From Streptomyces indicus (GTDB lineage: Bacteria; Actinomycetota; Actinomycetes; Streptomycetales; Streptomycetaceae), in contig NZ_FNFF01000008.1 of the NCBI RefSeq assembly GCF_900100315.1, positions 248,001-312,000 of the forward strand: DNA of 64,000 nucleotides. The letters are read 5' to 3'. The translations under genes and the position numbers were made by a program. Of this stretch, positions 25,469 to 34,319 are shown piece after piece (position 1 is the stretch's first letter; every line of letters starts with the position of its first letter). A model generated the notes under the pieces. The model saw only the letters and a list, made by a program, of their open reading frames with translations, was not told the origin of the DNA and did not search any database.

Positions 25469-26244
25469 CCCCGACCCCCGAGACCACCACCGGCGCACCG
25501 GCCACCGCCACCGCCGCCGCCGCCGGAGCACCGGCCACCGCAACCACCGCCGCCCTGGCCCTCGGCGACGACGCCCTGGTGCTCTCGCACCGCCTCGCCG
25601 AGTGGGCCGGCCACGCGCCGGTGCTCGAGGAGGAGGTGGCCCTCGCCAACATCGCCCTCGACCTGCTCGGCCAGGCCCGCGTGCTGCTCTCGATGGCGCG
25701 CGACGAGGACGAGCTGGCGTACCTCCGCGAGGAGCGCGCCTTCACCAACCTCCAGCTGGTCGAACAGCCCAACGGCGACTTCGCCCACACCATCGCCCGC
25801 CAGCTCCTCTTCTCCACCTATCAGCGCTTCCTGTACGAGGCGTTGGCCGGCGACCCGGTCTTCGGTCCGCTCGCGGCCAAGGCGGTCAAGGAGGTGGCGT
25901 ACCACCAGGACCACGCCGAGCAGTGGACGCTGCGCCTGGGCGACGGCACGGACGAGAGCCACCGCCGGATGCAGCGCGGGCTCGACGCGCTGTGGCGCTA
26001 CAGCGGCGAGATGTTCCGGCCGGTGGCCGGCCTGGAGGCGGTCAACTGGCAGGAGCTGGAAGCCCGTTGGCTGGCCTCGGTCAACGCCGTGATCGAGCGC
26101 GCCACCCTCACCGTCCCCGAAGGCCCGCGCCATGGCGCCTGGGCCGCGGGCGCGGGGCGCCAGGGCCTGCACACCGAGCCGTTCGGGCGGATGCTCGCCG
26201 AGATGCAGCACCTGCACCGCAGCCACCCGGGGGCGTCGTGGTGA
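25465..26244 (+). CDS. paaC: 1,2-phenylacetyl-CoA epoxidase structural subunit PaaC
   Basis: A ferritin-fold structural partner of PaaA. After a 25-residue Thr/Ala low-complexity leader comes the helical core with LVLSHRLAEWAGHAPVLEEEVALANIALDLLGQAR, split by family helices, then FLYEALAGDPVFGPLAAKAVKEVAYHQDHAEQW. Residues equivalent to iron ligands are incomplete, as expected for the non-catalytic subunit. Starts at GTG 25465 within a GTGA overlap with paaB and ends in a GTGA overlap with paaD. Confidence 0.93.
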   Translation: MTPTPETTTGAPATATAAAAGAPATATTAALALGDDALVLSHRLAEWAGHAPVLEEEVALANIALDLLGQARVLLSMARDEDELAYLREERAFTNLQLVEQPNGDFAHTIARQLLFSTYQRFLYEALAGDPVFGPLAAKAVKEVAYHQDHAEQWTLRLGDGTDESHRRMQRGLDALWRYSGEMFRPVAGLEAVNWQELEARWLASVNAVIERATLTVPEGPRHGAWAAGAGRQGLHTEPFGRMLAEMQHLHRSHPGASW

Positions 26245-26738
26245 CCGCCGCGCGCACCCCGCTGGAGGAGCGGCTGCTCGAGCTCGCGGGCACCGTGCCC
26301 GACCCGGAGCTGCCCATGGTCACGTTGCGCGAGCTGGGCATCGTGCGCGATGTACGGATGTCCGCACCCGGCCGTGTCCAGGTCGAGATCACCCCCACGT
26401 ACACGGGCTGCCCGGCCGTGGAGGCGATGTCCTCGGACATAGAGGAGCTGCTGCACGCCGAGGGCGTGGCCGAGGTGACCGTGCGCACGGTGCTCGCCCC
26501 GGCCTGGTCCACCGACGACATCACCGCGGAGGGCCGGCGCAAGCTGGCCGAGTCCGGGATCGCCCCGCCCCGGCCGCAGCCGGCCGACGGCCCGATACCC
26601 CTGACCCTCGCCGTGCGCTGCCCGCACTGCGGCTCCACCGAGACGGAGCTGCTCAGCCGCTTCTCGTCCACCGCCTGCAAGGCGCTGCGGCGGTGCGTGA
26701 GCTGCCGTGAACCCTTCGACCACTTCAAGGAGTTGTGA
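26241..26738 (+). CDS. paaD: Phenylacetate degradation Fe-S maturation protein PaaD
   Basis: A 165-residue member of the DUF59/SufT-like family required for epoxidase assembly. The DUF59 domain (about 1-90) has VPDPELPMVTLRELGIVRDV and the conserved TYTGCPAVEAM; the C-terminal zinc ribbon has paired cysteines (CPHCGS and CVSC) plus the intervening STACK cysteine. Both halves typical of PaaD are intact. GTG start overlaps the paaC stop. Confidence 0.93.
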   Translation: MTAARTPLEERLLELAGTVPDPELPMVTLRELGIVRDVRMSAPGRVQVEITPTYTGCPAVEAMSSDIEELLHAEGVAEVTVRTVLAPAWSTDDITAEGRRKLAESGIAPPRPQPADGPIPLTLAVRCPHCGSTETELLSRFSSTACKALRRCVSCREPFDHFKEL

Positions 26739-27865
26739 TGACGGCCGGCAAGTCCCGTTTCCACGGGCTCCGGGTGTCCGCGGTCGACCGGCTCACCGAC
26801 GACTCCGTGGCCCTGACCTTCGCCGTGCCGCCGGAGCTGCGCGCGGAGTACCGCTATGCGCCGGGCCAGCACTTGGCGATACGGCGCCGCGCATCGGGCG
26901 CGGAAGGTGCGGAAGGCGCGGCGGCCGGAGCAACCCCGGCAGGCGCGGCAGGCGGCGGTGAGATCCGGCGCACGTACTCGGTGTGCTCGCCCGTGCTCGG
27001 GGCGGACGGTCCCGCCGAAGTGCGGGTGGGGGTGCGCCTGGTCGAGGGCGGCGAGTTCTCCACGTATGCCAACAAGGAGATCGCCGTCGGCGACCTGCTC
27101 GACGTGATGACTCCCGCGGGCCGCTTCACGCTGGAGCCGCGCCCCGGGCACTTCGCGGCGATCGTCGGCGGCAGCGGGATCACACCGGTGCTCTCCATCG
27201 TCTCGACGCTGCTCGCGCGGCAGCCCGAGGCCCGTTTCTGCCTCATACGCAGCGACCGCACCGCGGCCTCGACGATGTTCCTGGAGGAGGTGGCCGACCT
27301 CAAGGACCGTTATCCGCAGCGATTCCAGCTGGTCACCGTGCTGTCCCGCGAGGAGCAGCAGGCGGGTCTGCCCTCGGGGCGGCTCGACGAGGAGCGGCTC
27401 AGCGGGCTGCTGCCCGCGCTGCTGCCGGTCGGGGAGATCGACGGATGGTTCCTGTGCGGGCCGCTCGGTCTGGTGCAGGGCGCCGAGCGCGCGCTGCGCG
27501 GCCTCGGCGTGCGGCGGGCCCGGATCCACGAGGAGATCTTCTACGTGGACGCCGCACCGGCGGCCCCGGCTCCGGCCTCCGCCCCCACGCACAGCACCGT
27601 GACCGCCCAGCTCGACGGACGCTCGGGGAGCTGGCCGGTGCGGGAGGGCGAGTCGCTCCTGGAGACCGTGCTGCGCAACCGTCCGGATGCCCCGTACGCC
27701 TGCAAGGGCGGGGTGTGCGGCACCTGCCGGGCCTTCCTCGTCGACGGCGAGGTGCGCATGGACCGCAACTATGCGCTGGAGCCCGAGGAGACGGAGGCCG
27801 GCTATGTGCTCGCCTGCCAGTCCCATCCGGCCACGGAACGGGTGGAGTTGGACTTCGACCGCTGA
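26738..27865 (+). CDS. paaE: 1,2-phenylacetyl-CoA epoxidase reductase PaaE
   Basis: NADPH-dependent reductase supplying electrons to PaaA. Residues 1-110 are the FAD-binding domain with RTYSVCSP; GSGITPVLSI marks the NADP-binding domain; the C-terminal 2Fe-2S ferredoxin domain has CKGGVCGTC plus the distal Cys in VLACQSH. A Gly/Ala-rich insertion of about 25 residues interrupts the FAD domain, unusual against the family. The ATG at 26738 forms TGATG with the paaD stop; a GTG one codon earlier is possible. Confidence 0.94.
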   Translation: MTAGKSRFHGLRVSAVDRLTDDSVALTFAVPPELRAEYRYAPGQHLAIRRRASGAEGAEGAAAGATPAGAAGGGEIRRTYSVCSPVLGADGPAEVRVGVRLVEGGEFSTYANKEIAVGDLLDVMTPAGRFTLEPRPGHFAAIVGGSGITPVLSIVSTLLARQPEARFCLIRSDRTAASTMFLEEVADLKDRYPQRFQLVTVLSREEQQAGLPSGRLDEERLSGLLPALLPVGEIDGWFLCGPLGLVQGAERALRGLGVRRARIHEEIFYVDAAPAAPAPASAPTHSTVTAQLDGRSGSWPVREGESLLETVLRNRPDAPYACKGGVCGTCRAFLVDGEVRMDRNYALEPEETEAGYVLACQSHPATERVELDFDR

Positions 27866-27918
27866 GCGGCGCGGCGCCGGGCACGGCAACGCACTCCGGC
27901 GCCGCCATTCCAATCCTC

Positions 27919-27932
27919 TAGAACCTGTTCTA
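27919..27932. promoter_or_regulatory. KstR-like palindromic operator
   Basis: TAGAACCTGTTCTA is a perfect 14-bp dyad matching TnnAACnnGTTnnA, the motif of the TetR repressor KstR that controls sterol and CoA-thioester catabolism in actinobacteria. It lies 80 bp upstream of the acyl-CoA dehydrogenase gene. Confidence 0.6.
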
Positions 27933-28011
27933 TCTTGACGCTCCGTCAGATGGCGGTGCCCGCGTGACCGGGCGCCGCCGGACACAGCCGGCGCGCACGG
28001 GAGGACAGGCA

Positions 28012-29145
28012 GTGGACTTCGACTTCACCGAAGAGCAGCAGGCGGCCGTCGAGGCGGCCAAGGCGGTCTTCGCCGGGGTGGAACCGGACGCGGTGCCGAG
28101 CCCGGCCCTCAGCCCCCAGGCCGTGTCCGACGACTTCGACCGTGCGCTGTGGGCCAGGCTGGCGGACGCGGACCTGCTGAGTCTGCTGCTCTCCGAGGAG
28201 TACGACGGGGCCGGCTTGGACGCCATCGCCCTCTGCCTCGTGCTGCGCGAGTCCGCGAAGGTGCTCGCCCGCGTCCCGCTCCTGGAGAACAGCGCGGCCG
28301 CCAAGACCCTCCAGACGTACGGCAGTTCCGAGGCGAAGGCCAGGATCCTGCCGGGCATCGCCCGCGGCACCACGGTCCTGACGGTCGCCAGCAACGGCCG
28401 CACGGGCCACGACGGGGCCGAACTCGCCGTCACCGCACGCCGCGACGGCGAGGACTGGGTGCTCGACGGGGTGCAGACCGGGGTGCCGTGGGCGCAGACC
28501 GCGGACTACACGGTCGTCCCCGCGCACACCGCCGCGGGCGCCGCCGTGCTGGCGCTCGTGCCTCGGGTACGGGACGGCCTCACGTACGCCGACCAGTACT
28601 CCACCTCGGGCGAGCGCTATGCCGAACTCCGCCTGGAATCCGTCCGCATTGCCGCCTCCGACCTGATCGACGCCGACGGCGCCTGGGAGTCCCTGCACCA
28701 CCTGCTCGCCACCGGCACGTGTGCGCTCGCGCTCGGCCTCGGCGAGGGCGTGCTCGGCATGACCAGCGAATACACCAGCAAGCGCGAGCAGTTCGGGTAC
28801 CCGGTGGCCACGTTCCAGGCCGTGGCCGTACAGGCCGCGGACCGCTACATCGACCTGCGCGCCATGGAGGTCACGCTGTGGCAGGCGGCTTGGCGCATCT
28901 CCTCGGGGGCTAGCGGTGCGCTGCCGGCCGCGGGCGACATCGCGGTGGCGAAGATCTGGGCCTCGGAGGGCGTCCGCAGGGTCGTACAGACCGCCCAGCA
29001 CCTGCACGGCGGCTTCGGCGCGGACACGGACTACCCGCTGCACCGCTACCACGCCTGGGCCAAGCAGTTGGAGCTGTCGCTCGGCCCGGCGGCCGCACAC
29101 GAGGAGGCACTCGGCGAACTCCTCGCCACCCACACGCTGGCCTGA
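28012..29145 (+). CDS. Acyl-CoA dehydrogenase
   Basis: A 377-residue flavin-dependent acyl-CoA dehydrogenase. The N-terminal helical domain begins MDFDFTEEQQAAVEAAKAVF; the middle beta-domain includes TVASNGRTGHDGAELAV; the C-terminal helical domain has YTSKREQFGYPVATFQAVAVQAADRYIDL and QHLHGGFGADTDYPLHRYHAW, which binds FAD from the neighbouring subunit. The style fits the actinobacterial FadE group used on sterol side chains or unusual CoA esters. GTG at 28012 has GGGAGG upstream. The KstR-like palindrome suggests a regulator different from that of the preceding paa operon. Confidence 0.88.
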   Translation: MDFDFTEEQQAAVEAAKAVFAGVEPDAVPSPALSPQAVSDDFDRALWARLADADLLSLLLSEEYDGAGLDAIALCLVLRESAKVLARVPLLENSAAAKTLQTYGSSEAKARILPGIARGTTVLTVASNGRTGHDGAELAVTARRDGEDWVLDGVQTGVPWAQTADYTVVPAHTAAGAAVLALVPRVRDGLTYADQYSTSGERYAELRLESVRIAASDLIDADGAWESLHHLLATGTCALALGLGEGVLGMTSEYTSKREQFGYPVATFQAVAVQAADRYIDLRAMEVTLWQAAWRISSGASGALPAAGDIAVAKIWASEGVRRVVQTAQHLHGGFGADTDYPLHRYHAWAKQLELSLGPAAAHEEALGELLATHTLA

Positions 29146-29231
29146 GCTCGGGCGGGGCTCGGCTCCGAGCCGGGGGACCCGGCCCTGAGCCCGGACGCGC
29201 GGGTCGCTCCCTGACCGACCCGCCGCTCGCG

Positions 29232-29579
29232 TCAGAGCACGAAGCCCGGCTGCCCCTTGTCGTCCACGACGGGGCGGCCGGCCGCGTGCCAGGCCTCCAT
29301 GCCGCCCGCCACGTTCACCGCGTCGATGCCCTGCTGCACGAGGTACATCGTGACCTGGGCGGAGCGACCGCCGGAACGGCAGATGACGTTGACCCTGCCG
29401 TCCTGCGGCGCCGCCTCGGTCAACTCCCCGTAACGGGCGACGAAATCACTGATCGGAATGTGCAGCGCATGCTCGGCATGACCCGCCTGCCACTCGTCGT
29501 CCTCACGGACGTCCAGAAGGAAGTCGCTGTCAGAGAGCGCGTCGACGCCGACCGTGGGCACACCAGAACCGAAAACCAT
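29232..29579 (-). CDS. Rhodanese-domain protein
   Basis: A 115-residue single rhodanese domain. The active-site loop is VICRSGGRSAQVTMYL, with the persulfide-forming Cys followed by RSGGRS; FLLDVREDDEWQAGHAEHALHIP is the conserved N-terminal part and AVNVAGGMEAWHAAGRPV the C-terminal part. Small stand-alone rhodaneses carry sulfur for cofactor or thiol metabolism; the partner is not evident. Convergent with the acyl-CoA dehydrogenase gene. Confidence 0.9.
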   Translation of the reverse strand: MVFGSGVPTVGVDALSDSDFLLDVREDDEWQAGHAEHALHIPISDFVARYGELTEAAPQDGRVNVICRSGGRSAQVTMYLVQQGIDAVNVAGGMEAWHAAGRPVVDDKGQPGFVL

Positions 29580-29647
29580 GCCCCGACGCTACCCGACCCC
29601 GCACCCCGGCCCGCCCCGGCGCCCGCCCGAACGCACTCGGGAGCCCG

Positions 29648-30526
29648 CTACTGCGTGAGCGAGGCCAGCTCCGCCTCGCGCTCGCCGACCTGCGCGAGCA
29701 ACTGCTCGGCGATCTGCTCCAGCAGCCGGTCCGGATCGTCCGGCGCCATCCGCAGCATGGAGCCGATCGGCCCCTCCTCGAGGTCCCGGGCGACCACCGA
29801 CAGCAGCTCCTTGCGCCGCGCGAGCCACTCCAGGCGTGCGTACAGCTCCTCGCTCTCGCTCGGCCGCTGCTCCGCCGGCACGGGACCGGCCGCCCACTCC
29901 TCGGCGAGCTCGCGAAGCAGCGTCTCGTCACCGCGCGCGTAGGCGGCGTTGACCCGCACGATGAACTCGTCGCGCCGGGTCCGCTCCTTGTCGTCCTGAG
30001 CGAGATCCGGATGCGCCTGCCGTACGAGGTCGCGGTAGAGCTTGCGGGCCTCGTCGCTGGGCCGCACGCGCTCGGGCGCACGGACCGGCTGCTCGTTGAG
30101 CATCGCGGCGGCCTCGGGGGAGAGGCCGTCGGAGTCGATCCACTCGTTGAACAGCTCGGACACATCCGGCATCGGCAGCACCCTGGCCCGCAGCTCCTGT
30201 GCGAGCCGCAGGTCCTCGGGGTCGCCGGTGCGCGCGGCCTTGGCCTCCGCGATCAGGGCGTCGAGCTCTTCGAGCCGCGCGTACATCGGGCCGAGCTTCT
30301 GGTGGTGAAGCCGCGAGAAGTTCTCCACCTCGACCCGGAAGGTCTCGACGGCGATCTCGTACTCGATCAGGGCCTGCTCAGCCGCCCGCACGGCCCGCTC
30401 GAGCCGCGCCTCGGGCCGCTCGGCCTCGGCCTGCTGGGCCTCGGCCTGCTCGGCCTCGGCCGACGGGGCCTCGGCCGGCTGGGGCTCTTGCGGCGGGATG
30501 GGCTCGGCAGCTTCCGGGGTCGTCAC
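29648..30526 (-). CDS. J-domain-containing protein with N-terminal coiled coil
   Basis: A 292-residue protein. Residues 1-40 are Glu/Ala/Pro-rich, 40-110 predict a coiled coil (ERAVRAAEQALIEYEIAVETF and after), and about 150-200 contain a DnaJ-type segment with the invariant HPD in LVRQAHPDLAQDD. Downstream helices are again Glu/Leu-rich. This suggests a DnaK co-chaperone tethered through a coiled coil rather than a classic DnaJ, since no Gly/Phe or zinc region exists. GTG start at 30526. Confidence 0.78.
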   Translation of the reverse strand: MTTPEAAEPIPPQEPQPAEAPSAEAEQAEAQQAEAERPEARLERAVRAAEQALIEYEIAVETFRVEVENFSRLHHQKLGPMYARLEELDALIAEAKAARTGDPEDLRLAQELRARVLPMPDVSELFNEWIDSDGLSPEAAAMLNEQPVRAPERVRPSDEARKLYRDLVRQAHPDLAQDDKERTRRDEFIVRVNAAYARGDETLLRELAEEWAAGPVPAEQRPSESEELYARLEWLARRKELLSVVARDLEEGPIGSMLRMAPDDPDRLLEQIAEQLLAQVGEREAELASLTQ

Positions 30527-30762
30527 CCGTCCAGCCTAGGCCACCCTTTCCGCACCTCCCCCGTTCCGGCCCACCGCCCCGGCACCTGCTCCAGCACCCG
30601 CTACGACCTCAGCCTGCAGCCGGCCTCACCCCGCAGCCGCCGACACCGACCACAGCGGCCTCACCCGGCAAGCGACCCCGCCCACAGCAGCCTCACCCGG
30701 CAACCAGCCCCGCCCGCACCCACCTCACGCCCTCCGCCGACCCCCTACACCCACTGCACCCC

Positions 30763-32214
30763 TTACACCCCGACCTCGGCCTCGATCCGCCCTTCGCGCA
30801 CCGCAGCCTCCAGCACCGCGTGGTCCGCCTCCGTACGGTCCGCGTAGGCCACCGCGAAGGCGGCCATCGCCTCGTCCAGCTCCTCCGTCTTCCCGCAGTA
30901 ACCCGATATGAGACGGGGGTCGGCGCCGTGCGCGTGGGCACGGGCCAGGAGCGCACCCGTCATGCGGCCGTAGTCGTCCAGCTGGTCGGCGGTGAGCTCG
31001 GCCGGGTCCACGCTGCCCTTGCGGTTCCTGAACTGCCTTACCTGGAACGGGCGTCCCTCGACCGTCGTCCAGCCCAGCAGGATGTCGCTGACGACCTGCA
31101 TCCGCTTCTGTCCGAGGACCACACGGCGGCCCTCGTGCTCCGTTTCGGGCGCCTTGAAGCCGGCCACCGGCAGATGCGGGGCGAGCGCCGAAGGCCTGGC
31201 CTCCTTCACTTGCAGGACGAACGGTGCGCCCCGGTGGTCCTGGAGCAGCACGACGTACGACCGCGTCCCGACCGAGCCCGTGCCGACCACGCGGAAGGCC
31301 ACATCCTGGATCGCGTGCCGGGCGAGCAGCGGCAGCCGGTCCTCGCCGAGCGTGGACACGTACTCCTCCAGCGAGGCCGCCACCGCCACGGCCTCCGCGT
31401 CCGACACCCGGCGCAGCACCGGCGGCGCGTCCACGAAGCGCAGGCTGCCGTCCTCCAGGGTCTCGGTGGACTTGGCCGCGAACCGACCGCTCGTGTTGCG
31501 CCGGGCCTTCTCCGCCACCCGCTCCAGCGTGCCGATCAGGTCGTGGGCGTCCGAGTGCGAGACGAGCTCCTCGTTCGCGATCGCGTGCCAGGCCTCCAGG
31601 GCCGGCATCCGGGCCATCAGCCGCATCGTGCGCCGGTACGCCCCCGCCGCGTCGGCGGCCGCCTCCCGGCAGGTCGCCTCACTCACGCCCGCCACGCGCC
31701 CGGCCACCACGAGCGAGGTGACCAGCCGCTTGAGATCCCACTCCCAGGGGCCCACGACCGTCTCGTCGAAGTCGTTGAGGTCGATGACGAGTCCGCCGCG
31801 CGCGTCCCCGTACAACCCGAAGTTCCCCGCGTGGGCGTCTCCGCAGATCTGCGCGCCGATTCCGGTCACCGGGGTGCGCGCCAGGTCGTACGCCATGAGT
31901 CCGGCGGAGCCGCGCAGGAACGCGAAGGGGTTCGCGGACATGCGGCCCACCCGCAGGGGTGTGAGCTCGGGGATCCGGCCCCTGCTGGACTCCGCGACCG
32001 CCGTGACTGCGTCCGGCCGCGCCGGGTCCGCGGTGAAATCGGCATGCGCGGAGCGGGCTATCTGCTCGCGCAGCGCCTTGCCCCGGCGCTTGGGCGACTC
32101 CTCGGCCGGCCACTGCGCGAAGCCCGGCACTCTCGGAATCCGCTGATCCACAGGACCATCCTGCGCCGGAACCCTCGTCCCCCGCTGCTGCACGATCGTC
32201 TTGGTCTCGGCCAT
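30763..32214 (-). CDS. DUF2252 domain-containing protein
   Basis: A 483-residue protein of the DUF2252 family, whose fold is related to protein-kinase-like/aminoglycoside phosphotransferases. Seen: RMSANPFAFLRGSAGLMAYDLA, then CGDAHAGNFGLYGDARGGLVIDLNDFDET, which resembles the catalytic and metal loops of that superfamily (GDxHxxN then DFD), and WEWDLKRLVTSLVVAGR. The substrate is unknown. The ATG at 32214 is the first good start. Its upstream gap holds repeats and DnaA boxes. Confidence 0.8.
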   Translation of the reverse strand: MAETKTIVQQRGTRVPAQDGPVDQRIPRVPGFAQWPAEESPKRRGKALREQIARSAHADFTADPARPDAVTAVAESSRGRIPELTPLRVGRMSANPFAFLRGSAGLMAYDLARTPVTGIGAQICGDAHAGNFGLYGDARGGLVIDLNDFDETVVGPWEWDLKRLVTSLVVAGRVAGVSEATCREAAADAAGAYRRTMRLMARMPALEAWHAIANEELVSHSDAHDLIGTLERVAEKARRNTSGRFAAKSTETLEDGSLRFVDAPPVLRRVSDAEAVAVAASLEEYVSTLGEDRLPLLARHAIQDVAFRVVGTGSVGTRSYVVLLQDHRGAPFVLQVKEARPSALAPHLPVAGFKAPETEHEGRRVVLGQKRMQVVSDILLGWTTVEGRPFQVRQFRNRKGSVDPAELTADQLDDYGRMTGALLARAHAHGADPRLISGYCGKTEELDEAMAAFAVAYADRTEADHAVLEAAVREGRIEAEVGV

Positions 32215-32636
32215 GACGGACCGCCTCCCCGCTCTCCCCGGTCCGCCGGACGCGGACGACCGGGCCCGCCGTACGCGAGCCCCTGGGTCCGCCCCGCGCG
32301 GACTCCGACTGCACAGACCGTACGCCCTCGCGCCGGAGCCCGTCAGAGCCTGTGGATAACTCCGCGGACCGCCGTCTGCGGACCGCAGACCGCAGACCGC
32401 AGACGGCAGACGGCAGACGGCAGAGAGCTGACCGCTGACCGCTGACGTCGACGAGGCCGGCACGGACGGCACGGCCTCGTCGACGGGCGCGGCAGGTTAT
32501 CCACAGGCCGGGCGGAATTGTCAGTCGGGGTCGATAGGTTGGAGAAGGGCTCGGCCCCCGGGAGGGAGGGGACTGTCCCCAGGAAGGAAAGGGACTGCCC
32601 CCACAGAGAGGCCCCTCCAAAGAGAGCCCCCCACCC
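32215..32636. other. 422-bp gap with heptamer repeats and two DnaA boxes
   Basis: No gene. It contains TGTGGATAA (32351-32359) and TTATCCACA (32497-32505), two perfect DnaA boxes in inverted orientation, on either side of a 7-bp tandem repeat array. The DUF2252 promoter must lie in the left part; the aspartate decarboxylase gene ends at the right edge. Confidence 0.6.
32381..32443. repeat. Heptamer tandem repeat array
   Basis: Nine 7-bp units in a row: GACCGCA three times, GACGGCA three times, GAGAGCT once and GACCGCT twice, then a degenerate GACGTCG. Units share GAC..C. pattern and constant period, so replication slippage is the likely origin. Confidence 0.85.
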
Positions 32637-34292
32637 CTAAACCCCAGAACCCCCCCGCCACTCCCCCACATAATCATCAAAAATCGCCCGAAGATGATGC
32701 CCGATCTTCAGGTAGTCCAGGTCATCCAGATTCGCGAGCGAAACCCGCACCGACCACTGCGGCCCGTCGAACCCGCCCCCGTTGAGCAGCACGACATGCG
32801 TCTGCTCGGCCAGCCGGAACAGGGGATCCACCGGCTCGTAGTTCTTCTCCAGGAAGTCCGCGAACTCCTTGCCGTGCGTGCGCTCCGCCTCCGCGAGCAG
32901 GTCGAGTTCGATGTAGTAGCCGGCGCGCTGCGGGTCGTCGCTGATCTTCATCTGGGCGCCCTCGAGCAGCAGGTCCAGGCGCTGCTGCACGATGGAGCGG
33001 ACCTTGTGCTTGTACGCCTGTCCCTCCTCCAGCATGTCGAAGAGCGAGAACAGCACCATCTGCACCTGCTGCGGAAGCGACAGGCCCGCGGTGTGGTTGA
33101 GGGCCACCTGACGCGAGTCCGCCACCAGCCGGTCGATGAACTTGATCTTCTCGGGTTCCAGCGTGAGCGTCCCGTACCGCTTCGCCAGCCGCGTCTTCTC
33201 CTCCGCCGGCAGCTGCGCGATCATCTCGTCGATCACGTTGTCGTCGTGCAGCCCGATCACGCCGAGCCGCCAGCCGGTGCAGCCGTAGTGCTTCGAGTAC
33301 GAGTACACGAGCAGCGTGTTGCGGGCGAGGTCCGCCGCGATGGAGCGGAAGCCCTCGACGAAGGTGCCGTAGACGTCGTCGGTGACGAACAGCAGGTTCG
33401 GGTTCTTCGTCGCGACGATGTCCTTGATCTGGTCGATCACGCGCTGACTCATCGCCAGCGAGGGCGGGTTGGAGGGGTTGACGATGCAGGCCAGCTTGAT
33501 CGCCGGGTCCTCCAGCTTCGCGACCTCCTCCGTCGGGTAGCGCCACTCGCGCACCCCGGTCTCGGCGAACATGCTCGCCGAGACGTGCACCACCTCGAAC
33601 TCGTACGTGTCGAGTTCGGGGATCTCCAGATACGGCGTGAACACCGGCGTGAACAGGGCGATCTTGTCGCCCTTCTTCAACAGCCCGTTCTTCATCAGGG
33701 AGTCGAAGATGTAGCACATCGCGGCGGTGCCGCCCTCGGTGGCGAACAGGCTCAGGTTGTTGTCCGCCGGCGGCCGCTTGTCGAACATCTCGTCGGCGAT
33801 GTAGCCGCGGACGATCTGCTCGGCGTGCACCAGCATCCGGTCGGGGACCGGGTAGTTGTCGCCGATGATGGAGTCGGCGAGCTCGTGCAGGAAGGCGTCG
33901 CGGTCGAAGCCGAAGCGTTCGACGGCCTTGTCCACACAGGCCTGGAGCATCTCGGTGCCGGGCAGTTCGGGGTTGGCGCGCAGCCAGCGGTCGAAGCGCT
34001 TGCCGACGCCCGCCTTCTCCGGCATGCCGCCGAGGTTGTCCGCGCTCCACACCCGCTTGGACTCCGTGAGCGCGAAGTAGCCGAGCGCGAGGAACGCCTC
34101 GCGCGGGCCCGAGGCGATCCAGTTGGGGTTGCCGCGCCCGGCGTTGAGCATCTGGACGGACGAGGTGTCCTTCTGGCCGGGCTTGTCCTCCTGCACGGCC
34201 TGCGCGATCTGGATGAACTTGTCCTTCAGCTCGAACGGGCTGAGCTGCGCGAAGGACTGGATCTCCTCGCGCGTGAAGGTGGTCTTGGGCAT
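32637..34292 (-). CDS. aspD: Aspartate 4-decarboxylase (bifunctional aspartate aminotransferase)
   Basis: A PLP enzyme that converts L-aspartate to L-alanine and CO2, consuming a proton. The 551-residue length matches aspartate beta-decarboxylases rather than ordinary aspartate aminotransferases (about 400). Seen: RGNPNWIASGPREAFLALGYFAL, ATEGGTAAMCYIFDSLM, CIVNPSNPPS, VTDDVYGTFV and the PLP-lysine loop YSYSKHYGCTGWRLG. It precedes two aspartate:alanine antiporter genes, so import of Asp and export of Ala could form a proton-motive decarboxylation cycle. Confidence 0.92.
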   Translation of the reverse strand: MPKTTFTREEIQSFAQLSPFELKDKFIQIAQAVQEDKPGQKDTSSVQMLNAGRGNPNWIASGPREAFLALGYFALTESKRVWSADNLGGMPEKAGVGKRFDRWLRANPELPGTEMLQACVDKAVERFGFDRDAFLHELADSIIGDNYPVPDRMLVHAEQIVRGYIADEMFDKRPPADNNLSLFATEGGTAAMCYIFDSLMKNGLLKKGDKIALFTPVFTPYLEIPELDTYEFEVVHVSASMFAETGVREWRYPTEEVAKLEDPAIKLACIVNPSNPPSLAMSQRVIDQIKDIVATKNPNLLFVTDDVYGTFVEGFRSIAADLARNTLLVYSYSKHYGCTGWRLGVIGLHDDNVIDEMIAQLPAEEKTRLAKRYGTLTLEPEKIKFIDRLVADSRQVALNHTAGLSLPQQVQMVLFSLFDMLEEGQAYKHKVRSIVQQRLDLLLEGAQMKISDDPQRAGYYIELDLLAEAERTHGKEFADFLEKNYEPVDPLFRLAEQTHVVLLNGGGFDGPQWSVRVSLANLDDLDYLKIGHHLRAIFDDYVGEWRGGSGV

Positions 34293-34319
34293 GACGGCTC
34301 CCTGCTGGTCCGTGAGAGG

